DNA of 64,000 bases from Diploscapter coronatus (GCA_964036155.1 OZ038423.1:44035249-44099248); one strand, 5' to 3'; positions 13,008-25,493 are shown, counted from the first letter of the stretch. The notes: generated by a model from the sequence alone, not told the origin. Numbers and translations are program-made.

Positions 13008-15013
13008 TTAGCCAAGATTATTATCGTCTGAGATAACTGATAATCTCTTAATCGTTGTAAACTCTGTTCTTGAAAACGTTCGATTTTCAGCGATGATCTT
13101 TCTGCACCCGCATCTCGAACGCCACTAAAATATTAATTTAGCATGGTTAAAATTTCTTGGACACTTCTTACAATAGTCAAAAATTCCCTCGAGAGATTTT
13201 GGTCGAGAATGATGTTTATGATTGGATCTACTATCATAATTGGTAGCCTAAATTGAATTAAAACTCAAAAAATCACATGGTTAATGGTTTCTTAAAAATA
13301 AGGTTAAATTTTAAAATTCTAAAAAATCTCCTATTAATTCATGAAATTACACATTTGCAATGTCTTGACTAAACTAACCAGATTGTGAATAAAGTCGAAC
13401 CATTTAGTAAAGCAAGGGTTATCTGAGCTTTCCCATGAATGTAACTCGAACAAATAGATGGACGCGTTGTAACTAAAATTTTATCAATTTCATCTTCAAA
13501 AATATGAAAATAGTTTTGATAAATCGCTCACCAAATTTTTCAAGAAGCGATGTATCGAGAAATCCAGTAATGGAATAAAGCAATCCTCCCAACGCACTGA
13601 ACAAGAATACGGTTATGCTGTATTTCAATCTTTCTAGAGCTTTCGCATTCGAATTGCTACTCTATGAATTAAATAATAAGCTAATTTTCTTCGATATTGT
13701 ATACCAAATTGTACTCTGGCTTCCTTTTCAGATAGATAACTATTCCACAATATAATACGCCTGTCAACAAATATACTCCAAAAATAATTATCACTAAAAC
13801 TAATCATTATGAAATATCAAAACGAATATATTGACCTGTCAATATAATCATTGGTTTTTGGCAATTCCAATAGTCACAATGGACTATTGAATCATCGGGG
13901 AAATATGGAGCAATTGAATATAAATATAATACAAACTAAAAATTTACAATATTATTTGTGCAGTTTATTCTTTTTTAAATATACCGATACGCCTACAAGT
14001 ACAACATAACTCGATAGCAAATAAATGTAGCAGAATTTGAGTGTTAATTTAGTCCTGTAGAACACTTCTCTCGTAATGGCTATGTATAAAAGTATTGTGA
14101 GACCAATGAAAGTAGCTGAAATTGATGAAATAGTCGTAGTTTGAATAGTTTGAAAAATTTGTAATTCCGTAACTTGCCAAATAATGTCCGAAAAAGAGAT
14201 TTTCATTCAATTTTAAACTCTTCCAATTCAACATTCTATTTCGGTAAGTTACGAAGTGAGCAGTTTTCCAGATCTTATTGCATTTTAAGAAAAAATTCTT
14301 ACACCCAATATGAAATAAGTTAGCTTGTTCGAGAGTCACTAATAACAAATAAGTAGCATAATTATCAACGCCGGTAACTTCGAGCACGAAGAATATGTAG
14401 ATGAACAAATTTGCTGTCACTATTGCGATTGCACGACTCCCAAGAAACGCATATCGCTTACGTAGACTAAATATCATCAAACGCAATAAGGAATATTTTA
14501 GCCGAGATACCCAGAGCTTAGTCTGATATAAACTTTCACCAAGAGGAAAAGTTCAGTTCCAGCAAAAATTGTTGAAGTGGATGCTGCAAAAAGAGGAATA
14601 ATGGTACTGAAAATTAGAGTAAATATTATTGATTCATGATAAACCTAAAATAAACATGATAAAATTTGTAAATAATCATAAATTACGGATAACAAATGGC
14701 AAGGATCATGACCACTCGCATTACAGATGTTGAATCGCTCATCTCCTGGTCGATAATTTGGGCAGTTCTAAAAATTCATCTTCCGAGAATAATAACTTCG
14801 AAAATGACGATCGACAACAATGTTCGCCGTTTCGAAATTCATTATTTTGCACAAGCCTCGCGTATTTTTCGAAATTTCGGTGCAAAAAACTATTCTATCG
14901 ATAAATTTAAAGAGAATATTCAAATAATTCACATTACCCTCAGATCCATAATGTTGACACCTTGGCATTAGCACCTCTCTGCTGCAAAATTTGTGTACGT
15001 CGAATGTTTCCAC
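13008..15013 (-). CDS. 7TM chemoreceptor-like GPCR
   Basis: Minus-strand gene with about ten exons encoding alternating hydrophobic segments. The N-terminal part is extracellular-like (NCPNYRPGDERFNICNASG, near 14760). Hydrophobic segments follow: IIPLFAASTSTIFAG, AIAIVTANLFIYIFFVLEV, ATYLLLVTLEQANLF, TFIGLTILLYIAI, FCYIYLLSSYVVLVGV, GVYLLTGVLYCGIVIYLKR, ITVFLFSALGGLLYSITGF and LPIMIVDPIINIIL. The last resembles the NPxxN region of helix 7 in nematode serpentine receptors. The tail ends VISDDNNLG at TAA (13008). The subfamily (Srx, Srt, Srv...) cannot be named from the sequence alone. The start at 15013 is the first Met of the exon before the Cys-rich N terminus and is uncertain; an alternative Met lies at 14968. 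The intron around 14305-14119 is longer than usual and contains an open stretch. Confidence 0.65.
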
Positions 15014-15210
15014 TATTGAAGTGAATGGAATGATAAAATGAATCGTCTTATGAGGCTTAGCAACTCAGAGAATGAGTCTTTGTACGGAAAGTGAAAATGA
15101 CGAGGCGTGGGGACAAGCAATTTTCATTTCCGAGTCGACAGCTCAGAATTCACAGATTAGCGTCAAAACGAAGCCATTATATTCAGCAGTATGGTGCATA
15201 ATCTCACGAT

Positions 15211-15366
15211 AATGATTTTATTTTCAGTTACCAAGTTTTAAAATACACCTATATACAATTTGAGGAGTCGATGTCATCCATCTGCATATTTTTAAATTTC
15301 TTGAACCCACTATAATAACCGTCAACAAAATAATGCGTATAACATGAAAATGTTCTATAACCCCAT
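15211..15366. repeat. Dispersed repeat R1, copy a
   Basis: About 150 bp (TTACCAAGTTTTAAAATACA through AAAATGTTCTATAACCCCAT) closely match 31534-31684, with a weaker match at 6314-6420. It directly abuts the left end of the fold-back element at 15376. Confidence 0.75.
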
Positions 15367-15375
15367 CGTCATTAG

Positions 15376-16367
15376 GTACCAATGAGGAGTTTCTGTTTCA
15401 GATAACTCACTGATTCCGGACCGAGTGAAAGAAGTCAGTCCTTCAGGGTTTATATAAAGTTTCTTGAATCTATGTTGCACATTATCGGATTTTTCATTCG
15501 TAATCTTTAGCTATTTGTCTGAAAACGTTACAAAATGTTTCAAAGTTGCAAGATTCGACCAAAATCGTCGAATGTTTTTTTTCAACATTTTATTTGACTG
15601 ACACAGACATGGTTTTTGCTTAAATTATCTTCTTTCATTTGTGCCCTCCTGTGGAAGGCTGTTCCAAAATTTCGTTAGACCACTTCAGAAGAAGAGTCAG
15701 AACGTTGTTAATACCTCAAACTTGGGTAATTAAACCGAAGCTATCGGCTAAAATCGGGAAATGTCGTGCTTCTGTGTCATATTACGGGCAAGAACGCAGG
15801 GGTACTTTCTCTCTCTGTTACCTCCTTTAAACAGCCACTATTATTCTGCATGCCCTAGATAAGAGACTATGCACTTTCGATAGATAGTAGAGAAGAAAAT
15901 AGAGCGAAATATCTCAAAATCTAAAGAGGCTTCAGAGAGAGAAAGTACCTTTGCGTTCTTACCTGCTATGCATCATAAATGCAGCATATCTGCCGATTTT
16001 CACCGTTATCTCCGGTTTAATTACCCAAGTTTGAGGTATTAACAACGTTCTGACTCTTCGAAAGAAGTGGTCTAACGAAATTTTGGAACAGCCTTCCACA
16101 GGAGGGCACAAATGAGTGAATAATGCGAAATAAGAATCCATGTTTGATGTCAGTCAAATAAAATATTCGCAAGGTTCAGTGATTTCATGTTTCAGAAACT
16201 GTTGAAATGTTGCGTAATAATTCTAGCAATGTGCTAAGGAATACAGATGGAAAATAAGACAGTGTACAGCATAGGTTCACGAAACTATATAAACCCCTCA
16301 GAACTGACTTCTTTCACTCGGTCCGGAATCAGTGAGTTATCTGAACCTGAACCCCTCTCATTGGTAC
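15376..16367. mobile_element. Fold-back element A (~990 bp, long inverted arms)
   Basis: Left arm starts GTACCAATGAG and includes GATAACTCACTGATTCCGGA and GTGCCCTCCTGTGGAAGGCT. The right arm repeats these as reverse complement up to 16367. Arms are about 400 bp and read into a short centre near 15830-15940. ORFs on the two arms are mirror images (both read CPPVEGCSKISLDHF) and are not genes. The inner arm (AGACCACTTC..GAAGAGTCAGAACG..ATACCTCAAACT.GGGTAATTAAACCGAAGC) is shared with element B at 20342-21336. Confidence 0.8.
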
Positions 16368-16867
16368 AACTTGACCAGTATTTTTGTCATTTCAAATGAA
16401 TGCATACACACGAAACTAATTTTACATTAGTGATGAACAGAAACAGTTGAATTATCTGATCCCGGAAGACTGTAGAGGAGTATGTGCTGTGTGTAAGGAA
16501 GGTGAATACAGTTGATGAGCACGAAAACGTTTATTAATAACTGTTTGAGGGGTATTTATAGAGATCGGGGTGAGATATCTAAGGATAGATATGCAATTAT
16601 TGTATAGTGAGATTATCGCATACAATTCATACCCTAACTACACCGATCTTAACAATAAACCTCAAAAGCACATAATTTTCAAGACAAACCTGAAGAAAAG
16701 GTGTCATCAAAGAAGTGCGAATAAATGAATGGAAATTTCAATTATTCATTTCATGCTTGAATTGAATGATGTTCGCTTCCATGATGATTTTTTATTGTCT
16801 AGTCATCAGCCCTATATTCTTTTTGCGAATTTTCCCCCGGAACACCTTCAATCATTCCTGATCAACG

Positions 16868-17701
16868 ATGCTGGTAGGTGATTTTTTGCAAAATGGTCAT
16901 ATTTCTCAATTTCTAGAAACTTCTCCTTTCTGCCGTTTTGGTTAGTTTGGCTCTTGGTCAACGAGGTGGCAGACCACAAGGTGGCGAACCACAGGGTGGC
17001 GGACCACAAGGCGGCGGACCACAATCCCAACAGGTTAGAGATTGATAACACGCTTGCAAAAAAAAACCCTAGACCCTTCTGAAACTGATCACATCACGAA
17101 ATCTCCCTTCATTATTCAAATTTCATATTTTTTGAAGATTAAATATATCGTAGAAAGTACCTAAAATTCGACTAGATAATTTAGGTACAAGTAGTTCCCA
17201 ACGTGGTAGTGGTTCCAAGCATTCCAACTACTCCACGTCCGCAGTTCCCACCGTTCCCACCATTCAACCCTCCACAGATGGGAGTTCCCTGTGGACTTTG
17301 TAATTTTTCTTCTTTTTTTTCAAATACAAGAAAAATGCAGATTCGAAAAGGGATTTTCAGCGTGCTCTCGCCGATTCTCCGGCAACACCCCGATCAACAA
17401 TTTCGAATTCTTTGAAGACTTCTTCGGTTGCGGTGGAAGACGCGTTAGCGATGACAGATGCCACTCGTGCTGCATTGCTTATGCTAACAGACAAGGAATT
17501 TCATTCGTAATCATTACAATATTTATTTTTTTTTTTTTAAATAAGATAAAATTAGATTATCAGTTAATTATGGAAATTCATCATGAAACTTAGAATATAG
17601 GGAAAAAAACTCATTGTTATTTTTGTTTAATTTAGAATAACGCTGTCGGATTCACTACCGATAGAGGATGTCACTGCTGTGTGGCCAACTTCCGCTGCTA
17701 A
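16868..17701 (+). CDS. Small secreted Gly/Pro-rich, Cys-rich protein
   Basis: A first mini-exon (ATGCTG) joins the exon at 16917 to give a signal peptide, MLKLLLSAVLVSLALG. Next is a short repeat of Gly-Gly-Pro-Gln units (QGGGPQGGGPQ), then a Pro-rich exon (17185-17290; TTPRPQFPPFPPFNPPQ). Two C-terminal exons follow with a compact cysteine pattern: NNFEFFEDFFGCGGRR, RVSDDRCHSCCIAYANRQG (17358-17510) and GFTTDRGCHCCVANFRC to TAA at 17701. The CxxCC and CHCC pairs suggest a disulfide-rich domain, and the CHSCC / CHCC halves look related. I do not recognise the family. Secreted and possibly matrix or cuticle associated, by inference only. Confidence 0.72.
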
Positions 17702-18588
17702 GAATAATGTTTCTAATCTTGTTAGTATAAAAAAGCTGCGAATTTTATTCAATAAAACATATTTTATGCTGAAAATAAAGCATGCATCATTTCATCTTAC
17801 AATTAGGTAATGGTTGAATCTAAACAATACAGTTTTTCATGTAAATTATTGTATGAAGTTATGACTGACGAAATACATGGAAACCAGGGCCGTCCATAAA
17901 TTCTGTTTCTGTCGACTTTTGATCATTTTCTGTTGTTTCTGCTTTCCGAAATTCAAAAAAATTTTATCGAAAATCAAAAGACTAAAACAATACAATTGTG
18001 CTCCTATATAAGAGCTTCAAAATTATGTATAACATACGGGGGTAAAAATGCACCCATGGGGCGTGCAATCAAACTGAGTGCGGAGTGTCAATAATAACTG
18101 TTCACAAGAAACCGCTTAACTATTTCTGCTATATATTTTGAAAAATTTGCTTTGAAATTCATTAATGGATTGAGATTACTATAAAATAAATACTGGATTT
18201 GATTACGGAATTTTTGGAATAAAATATTTTCGAGAATATTTTTACTTCAGTTGCAATTATCCCTTATCACTTTTGGGTGTCTTCGAGAGTTATCTGTATC
18301 ATGTGCATTGAAATTAAATTATTGTTATTTCACATTTTACTGAAAGAAGTTTTAGGTGAAAATAATGATAATCATATCAACAAATCTTATTTTATTGTCG
18401 ACGACTGGTAAATACTCCAACGTGAAAATTGTTCACATTTACAACCAATACCCAATGCAAAAATTTCTCCAATTTGAACATAAATAACAAGTAGAGATGG
18501 GATATCGAACTAAGGTTCCTTTCTCTTCAGAAGAACCTTACTACTGTATTATAGTCGCGTATATAAATTCAGCTATTCGAATATGCAT
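17702..18588. other. Intergenic, no feature seen
   Basis: AT-rich sequence between two convergent genes. I see no ORF with splice support, no RNA gene and no clear repeat. Confidence 0.5.
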
Positions 18589-19933
18589 TCAGCTGAGAAG
18601 GCAGCTATCCTTGTTAGTACGATTAGTGCGCGTTATCTTTCCAGCACTTTCGCTAGTGACAGGCAAGTTGCTCGATATTTCCACTTCTCGCCATTTATTT
18701 GTTTGTGGATCGTATTCCTCGATGGAATTGCAAAAATTTTCAAATACTCTTCTTTGATATCTAAGTTAACAACTATTTCGTATAAAGACATGCAACATCT
18801 CAGCTCACCCTCCGATTGCATACAATTTTTCATTCGTAACAACAAGCGAATGGTAATATCTTGCATAATTCATATCAGCGATTCGAGAAATTCGACTGCC
18901 AGCTGGAGCTGAGGGGTCGAAACACCAACAGGATTTGAATACTCTATTATCACTAAATATATAATGATACATTATTTATCATACAAAATTAACGACTCCC
19001 ATCCTCCAGCTATGTAAATTTTTCTATTTAGCGATGCAACTTCGAAAAAATTTCGTTCTTCTGGAAGCTCTCCGATTTCAATCCATTCCCGTTCATCGTC
19101 TGATAGTCGATATATTTTTTTATTATTCCATTTTCCATAAATAACTGAATATCCATGATTACAATAATGAATATGCTATAATGTGACCGTATAAAAGTTC
19201 ATCGTATGTTATTGTTTGAACACAACCAATTGGAAAAGGAAAAGCAGGTCCTGTTTGCCACCTTCCATCTATTAAAACCTGAATAAATTATTCCGTGGAC
19301 TTTCATTCGATCTTCTTACATCAACTCGATTTGTATTTTTCCTTGTTTTAGGATCCTCTCCACCCAAATAATACAATTTGCCTTTGAAATAAGCCACAGA
19401 TGCCCAACGACGCCATTCAGGAGGATCTGGTCCTGCAAAGAATGCAATAAAATTAAATCAATCTACTGGCTTTTGTAATGCTACCTCTAGTGATTTGTCG
19501 AGTATTCAGATCGAAAATTTCAAATAATTCGTAATAAGCTCTAATTGTGAAAATCTAAAATTACAAAATTGGCAATGGCAAATAAGCTAATCTACCTTAT
19601 CTTTTGTAGTCGCTACTTCATATAACTCTAAGCAGGTACTAAATTCCGCAATCTGCTCAGCAGAATTAGTATGCGAATCAAACAGACAAATTCTTCCTTT
19701 GCATATATTGCCGTTTTTATAAGGCACTAAATACTAAAGTTAACTTTCGAGAATATAAGAACTATTTTCCTACGATAGAATAAAGTGTTCCTGTCGAGCA
19801 CGAGCGCTATCGGGAAATATTTCCTAATTATTTGCATCATCCGTTTATTAGTCCAGGCCAATTGTCCCAGGTCTTTGAATTCGGGATATTCGCAGATCAA
19901 CAATATAATTTCGACTGGTAACTTGGCTAGCAT
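18589..19933 (-). CDS. F-box and Kelch-repeat protein
   Basis: Probably a substrate adaptor of an SCF ubiquitin ligase: the F-box binds Skp1 and the Kelch propeller binds a target. The start at 19933 gives MLAKLPVEIILLICEY followed by DLGQLAWTNKRMM, an F-box pattern. Kelch blades follow in separate exons: WRRWASVAYFKGKLYYLGG (19400s), RNFFEVASLNRKIYIAGGW (19050s), ARYYHSLVVTNEKLYAIGG (18850s) and SIEEYDPQTNKWREVE (18700s). The last exon ends SCLLS at TGA (18589). The chain is short for a full six-blade propeller. Two blades may be missed or lost, and one exon join (near 19000) is uncertain. Confidence 0.75.
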
Positions 19934-20341
19934 CTTTGTTAAGAGGCCTAAACAATTGGCATAGTATTATTTCGAAATGGAAATAGTAAAAGAGTATCGA
20001 TTGAATGAGAAAGTGCAATTAATGAGTTTGAAATTGATGATTGAAGAAAGGAGAATGAAACTAGTAAATTGATCCCTCGCAATTCTTATCAGACTAAAAC
20101 TCGATTCCTAAACGCGGTTTATCATTTAAGGGCCATTCCACGAATAAACAAACAACTGTCAAAGGGGGTCCGGGCAATTGCAAAAGTTTCACAAATCCGA
20201 GCCAAACTTATATGTTGAATACAGCCTTAGGCCCTAATGAAAACACCAAGATTATTTTGTTTTGCCCCCAAAAGTGGATGAGGCTAAGTGGGGGTCAAAG
20301 TTGGGTGTTTTGACATTTGACTGCCACACACGAGATATAAA

Positions 20342-21336
20342 GGAAACTTTTCGCTATAAAAGATTTTCGAAAAATATATCTATCAATTAAAAAAAGGCTT
20401 ACAAGAATATACAGCGGGTAAATTACCGCCTGCAGGCTCTTTATTCATTAAATTGATCGCTGTTGGGGATCTGCTACAGGTGATTCGGATAAAACAAATC
20501 GGAGTTCAATTAGCAATGACAGTTACAATGGATTGCTGCATGCGATGTTTCGTCTCAACCCTCGCAACTTATTCGATAAAAATCACTATTTGGATAAAAT
20601 AAATTTTCTTCCTCGTGCTATAATTTCCGCTTCCCAATTTGGAAGCGTTCCAAAATTTGTCTAGACCACTTCTTTCGAAGAGTCAGAACGCTTGAATACC
20701 TCAAACTGGGTAATTAAACCGAAGCCATCGATGGGTTTTGAGTGATTATGACACTTCGTATCGTATTCTAAGCAAGAGTGCAACTTGTCTTCATTCTTAT
20801 TCTCTCTCAAAACAAAAGACTATCTGACAATTTTGCGATAGATAGAGGACAGTGAAGGAGACCAGACAGTGAAAGAAAGAAATAAATTGTTGCCCAAATA
20901 CAACACAAACTGCCGATATTATCCATGTTTCACCGCCATCTTCGGTTTAATTGCCCAGTTTGAGGTATTCAAACGTTCTGACCCGCAATTACATCGTGTG
21001 GTTCATAGTAATTTTGGAACGCTTCCAAATTGGGAAGTGGAAATTATAGCACGAGGAAAAAATGGAGTATTTTATTCTTTATCCAGCTAATAATTTTTAT
21101 CGAATAAGTTGAAGGGGTTGAAACGAAGCATCGTATGCAGCAATCCGTTGTAACTGTCATTGCTAATTGAACTCCGATTTGTTTTATCCGAATCACCTGT
21201 AGCAGATCCCCAACAGCGATCAATTTAATGAATAATGAGCCTGCAGGCGGTAATTTACCCGCTATGTAATTTCCTGTAAGCCATTTTTAGTTGATAGATC
21301 TATTTTTTCGAAAATCTATTATAGCAAGTTTCTTTG
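20342..21336. mobile_element. Fold-back element B (~995 bp)
   Basis: Outer arms (GGAAACTTTTCGCTATAAAA through ATATATCTATCAATTAA; GATCGCTGTTGGGGATCTGC; TAGCAATGACAGTTACAA) recur inverted at the right end. Inner arms carry GGAAGCGTTCCAAAATTTG and the block shared with element A. Same length class as A. No transposase. Confidence 0.8.
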
Positions 21337-21540
21337 TACCTCCTGTTTACAGTCAAATCGTTCACGGAATACGGAACACAATGAAAGCCACAACGAATGA
21401 GAACACGACGCGTTTCGCAGCTCCCCCTTTCGCGAAGAGCACTGGCGAAGGACGAGTCGTTTACAATGGAGGATAGAATATCACTAAAAAAAATTAAAAT
21501 TCTGGTTTTTTTTTCAAAATGTCGGAATCGGTATCGTTGA

Positions 21541-21785
21541 AACTTCCGGTTTCGGACCCGGAATTTCCGATTAAATAACCGTAACTTCCGGTTTCGGACC
21601 CGGAATTTCCGATTAAATAACCGTAACTTCCGGTTTCGGACCCGGAATTTCCGATTAAATAACCGTAACTTCCGGTTTCGGATCTGGGACTTCCTGTTTC
21701 GGATCTGGGACTTCCTGTTTCGGATCTGGGACTTCCTGTTTCGGATCTGGGACTTCCTGTTTCAGGTCTGGAACTTCCGATTTTG
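21541..21785. repeat. Two-period minisatellite (42 bp then 21 bp units)
   Basis: Three near-identical 42-bp units (AACTTCCGGTTTCGGACCCG..AATTTCCGATTAAATAACCGT) run 21541-21666. About five 21-bp units (ACTTCCTGTTTCGGATCTGGG) follow to 21785. The 21-mer resembles half of the 42-mer, so the second array probably arose from the first. The minus-strand ORF made of PDPKQEV repeats is a by-product. Confidence 0.85.
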
Positions 21786-22219
21786 GAACCAGAACTTCCG
21801 TATCACCCCTGTTCCAAATTCTATATTTGTCGATAAAACCAACTTTATGAAGAGGCAAAAGCCAAATCACGTATTATGACAGCTGCCATTTCATTCTCTT
21901 CTGTTAAAAGAACGAGAAAGGCTTTCGTTTCTTTTCACATTATTTTCACCCTTTCTGCTCTGTATCCCTTCTCTCATGACTTTACAGTCATGTTAGCAAT
22001 AGGCCACATGTCTAATCTCAATCTTTAAAAAATATATTTCAACTTTTCATTGTTCTTTTGTTTAAACGGTCTAATTACCCAAGTTTGAGGCTAAATAATC
22101 CTCGACACATTCAATCGTTCTATTACCCCTTCTACTAATATCAAACAACGGTGAACTGGGCCGACCACCCAGGAAACCGTTTTGTTACAGTATTCTTACA
22201 ATTATTCATGTTTCAGGTG

Positions 22220-25200
22220 ATGTTTGTATTGCATGATACGAAATCGAGAATTTTGTTATTCTTATTTCTAATCTCATGCGCAAATTTGGTTGAGGTTCGT
22301 GTAATATGTTATCATATAAAACTTGCATCGTAAACTTGATATCACTAGTGCCCTTTGTCAAGAATTTACCTCTTAAAAATAATAAAACTGAATCATAATA
22401 TTTTATAAAATGGACCTAGCAAAGTTTAGTCTCAATCATGCAATGGAACTTGGTCAAAGTGGAAAATTGATCCTCCCGCCGCTTGTAACGATACCTGTGG
22501 TGAGTACACGAATCAGGAGTGCGAAATTTCAAATTTAAAAAATCCGAATTGAAATCGAAGTCGGAACTGATATTTTCGTAATACAGAAATCGGAATTATG
22601 AGACCGGAAAAGACTGAATCAAAATTCTGAACATTACTAATACGAATTTTCGTAATTAATGTACGCTTAAATAGTAAATTGATAACCTGATTTAAAACTC
22701 AGACAATACTATTTACAATCTTAATTAAAGTTTTCTCCTTTTAGTTTATTCTTTATCGTCCATGAAATTAAAAATCATATAAATGAGTTAATCTAAGGAG
22801 CGTGTGGCAGAATACGAACAACCCGAGTTTGCGAGCCATCAAATTGCACCTGCACGTGAGTGCGCAATGTGTTTTTTTTATTTAGAGTTAATTTCTAAAA
22901 GAAAAATGTGCATGAATCGATAGAATTGATATAATTCGAGAGTTCATGAAGCATTGGAGTATAAATCGGATTTCAGGGGCAACGATACCGAAGTTCAAGG
23001 ATGCAATAATGTCGTTTGTGCCTATCCACGACCATCTTGTTGCAATGGATTCACAAAAACACTCGACAGAGTTGCAAGAAGCTATTATTGCAGTCAAGTA
23101 TGACTCAGAAATTTAAGACCACTAAAACTTATTTTATGAAAAGCAAATACAAATATAGACGCTATTATCTAGAAATGAAATTAGTGTTTTCAAAAGAGGC
23201 ATTTGTGGTGGCATGGGCTATTTTTTGCGAAACAAATTATATACGCTAATTTTTCTATAATCCGCTAAGAACGTTTTCTTATTCATAAATCTGTGGTTCT
23301 ATAAAATCGGATTATCAATTTGTCACAATTTAACAGAGAACTTCGTGTATGTGTGTGATGCAGAATTTGTCTGAAAGATCATAACATTTGTTATTAAATT
23401 AATCTATCGAAATTTAGTCTCCATCATGCACAGGGGAATGGTCAAAATGGGTAGTCGATCCTACAGGCGCTTGCAATGACACCTGTGGTGAGTACACGAA
23501 ATAATTATATCTTCAAGAGAGATGTTAGCAATGCAGTACGTGGATTAGCTTTTCACTGTATAGAAATGATACAAAATCGAATGTTATTGACTTTAGCCTG
23601 ATACATGTTAATTGCCATAGTATAACTAAGAATAGTGGGCAGGTCTCAACATCGGAGTTGAGTGACTTTTTAATTTGCTACTTAAAAAGTTGTAATGTAG
23701 TAAGTTTTTTGTACTCGCAAATTCCAAGGTGACTAAAAATTAGCTGGAAATACCTCGAGTTATCTTAATTTCAATTTAAATTCATGTTTCTTTCCTAAAT
23801 AATTTGTTTGATTCTGGAATAAAAATAATAATGAAAACTAATCCATTTAAGGTATGTGTGGAACAGAACGCAAGAAACGCTATTGCTTCCCATCGGGATG
23901 CACATGCGAGTGAGTGTTCACTTATTGTTATTAATAGTTGATTATTAATTTTAAAATGTGCATGGATTAATTTAATTTATATTATTCGATAGTTTGTTCG
24001 ATGTTCAGAGGAAGCGACACTGAAACTCAACCGTGTGGCACTCCAGTCTGTGTCTATCCACGATCATCCTGTTGCTCTGGATTTGTTAAAGCGCTCAACA
24101 GAACTTCGAGAAAATACGACTGCGTTTCGGTATTTATTATTCATAAAAATAGCAAACAAATCAAAAACAACGAATGACCTTCTTTCCTTTTCAAACTAAA
24201 CTGAATAATTTCAAAGAAAAACCCTTTAAATTATCTCTATATCTTCAATTTTCGAATAACTTATTTCTAAGCAGGACTTGGACCCAAGTTCAACTTACAA
24301 CTCTTGTAAGCTGAAACTTTACAACACTTGTAAATGAACTTACGAGATAATTTACAAACATTGTAAATTGAATTTGAGTCCAAACCCAGAAATAATTATA
24401 GTTTTCATTAGAATGCAACAACCACAACATCTACGGCTACCGCAGCTACCGGCACGACCACCAGAGCTACCGGTACGACCACCGCAGTTACCGGTACGAC
24501 TACCGCAGTTACCGGTACGACCACAACAGCAACAACGACTACAACACCGACCACTACAACTACGACCACAACAACAACGACGACGACTACAACACAACCA
24601 GGTTAATTCATTACATGAGACAACTTATAGTTCATGGAGTGACAGGGTATGTAATGACAAAATTATGTTTACCAAGTAACAAAGTATGTTCACGGAAAAA
24701 TGAGAAAAAACTCCATCATTTAACAAAAAGTCGCTCTGTTAACTATGAGAAAAATGTCATTGCACATTCCACTATTCCGTCACTTGCAAACTATCACTAC
24801 ATTCTAATGAAAAATCAAATGTCTAGTTTGCGCGAAATGTACTCAAAGTCAACTCGATCTCGCTGCTCCTACAAATCTACCAGATCCTTCTCAAGTTGGC
24901 ATTCCAACGGAGTTCAGGTAATCCTACAATATTTTAATTCGATTAGATTTTTAGAGTTCCATATAACGTGGGTTGATTTGATTAAAATTCATACAGTAAC
25001 AGCCAGAAAATGTTGGAGAAATTCGGACTATGAATGTAGCATGGTAGGTCTAAATTATCGTGTATCGATCTGAGTTAAAATTTGGATACATATTCTTTCC
25101 GCTGAATTGCCAATTCCTGCTAAGCTCCATTCAGATTAAAATTTCACGATAATTGCTCATACCAGGCTATTATTCATAACCATAATTATTCCAAATTTGT

Positions 25201-25493
25201 TGCTATCAATATAAATAATTTTAGCGCCACAGGCATGGATGGTAACGGCTGTGTCCAAGCAGAGTTAATATGCCGTGGGGAGCTTCCTACCTTAGAAGTA
25301 ACGTTCTCAAGTGTTTCTGTCATTTTTTAAACACAAAATTCAGATTAATGGAGGAATAACTATACCAGAAACAGCGCCCAATGAAATTAGGCTCAACATA
25401 ACTTGTAACAGTAATCAAGAATGGTTGACCAATCTAGACCCTCCGTTGCCTGTTCAATCAGCAAAATGCAGTTATGCTGATTTTGGTGTTTAA
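22220..25493 (+). CDS. Secreted TSP1-like / mucin-like / DUF281-like protein
   Basis: The start exon encodes a signal-anchor-like MFVLHDTKSRILLFLFLISC. Two tandem modules follow, each made of three exons. Module 1: CNGTWSKWKIDPPAACNDTC, RIRTTRVCEPSNCTC, YPRPSCCNGFTKTL (22428-23100). Module 2: CTGEWSKWVVDPTGACNDTC, RKKRYCFPSGCTC, YPRSSCCSGFVKAL (23412-24130). W.KW..DP and the Cys spacing resemble thrombospondin type 1 repeats with an added CC motif. An exon of almost pure Thr/Ala/Gly follows (24411-24600), a mucin-like O-glycosylated stalk. The C terminus (from about 24830: KCTQSQLDLAAPTNLPDP; MDGNGCVQAELICRGELP at 25230; RLNITCNSNQEWLTN to TAA at 25493) has the spacing of nematode DUF281 domains. 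The frame between 24917 and 25003 does not join cleanly, so one junction is wrong or there is an indel. Confidence 0.72.
24274..24387. repeat. Inverted repeat containing three tandem palindromes
   Basis: The outer arms are GGACTTGGACCCAAGTTCAA and its inverted copy ending TTTGAGTCC. Between them are TTACAACTCTTGTAA, TTTACAACACTTGTAAA and TTTACAAACATTGTAAA in a row. It lies in the intron before the Thr-rich exon. Confidence 0.6.

Noticed and set aside
14049..14486. Single 145-codon minus-strand ORF taken as one exon
   Set aside because: Hydrophobic pattern and splice sites (donor near 14305, acceptor near 14119) indicate that part of it is intron of the 7TM gene.
15639..16141. Two similar ORFs reading CPPVEGCSKISLDHF on opposite strands
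   Set aside because: They are the two arms of fold-back element A, not duplicated genes.
21541..21785. Possible CRISPR array
   Set aside because: The units are contiguous with no unique spacers, and the genome is that of a nematode.
21655..21870. Minus-strand ORF with PDPKQEV repeats
   Set aside because: The repeats come from the 21-bp minisatellite; the rest shows no domain and the ORF ends with the array.
24352..24597. Minus-strand Cys/Gly/Arg-rich ORF
   Set aside because: It is the antisense of the poly-Thr exon of the TSP1/mucin gene (ACN codons read backwards).
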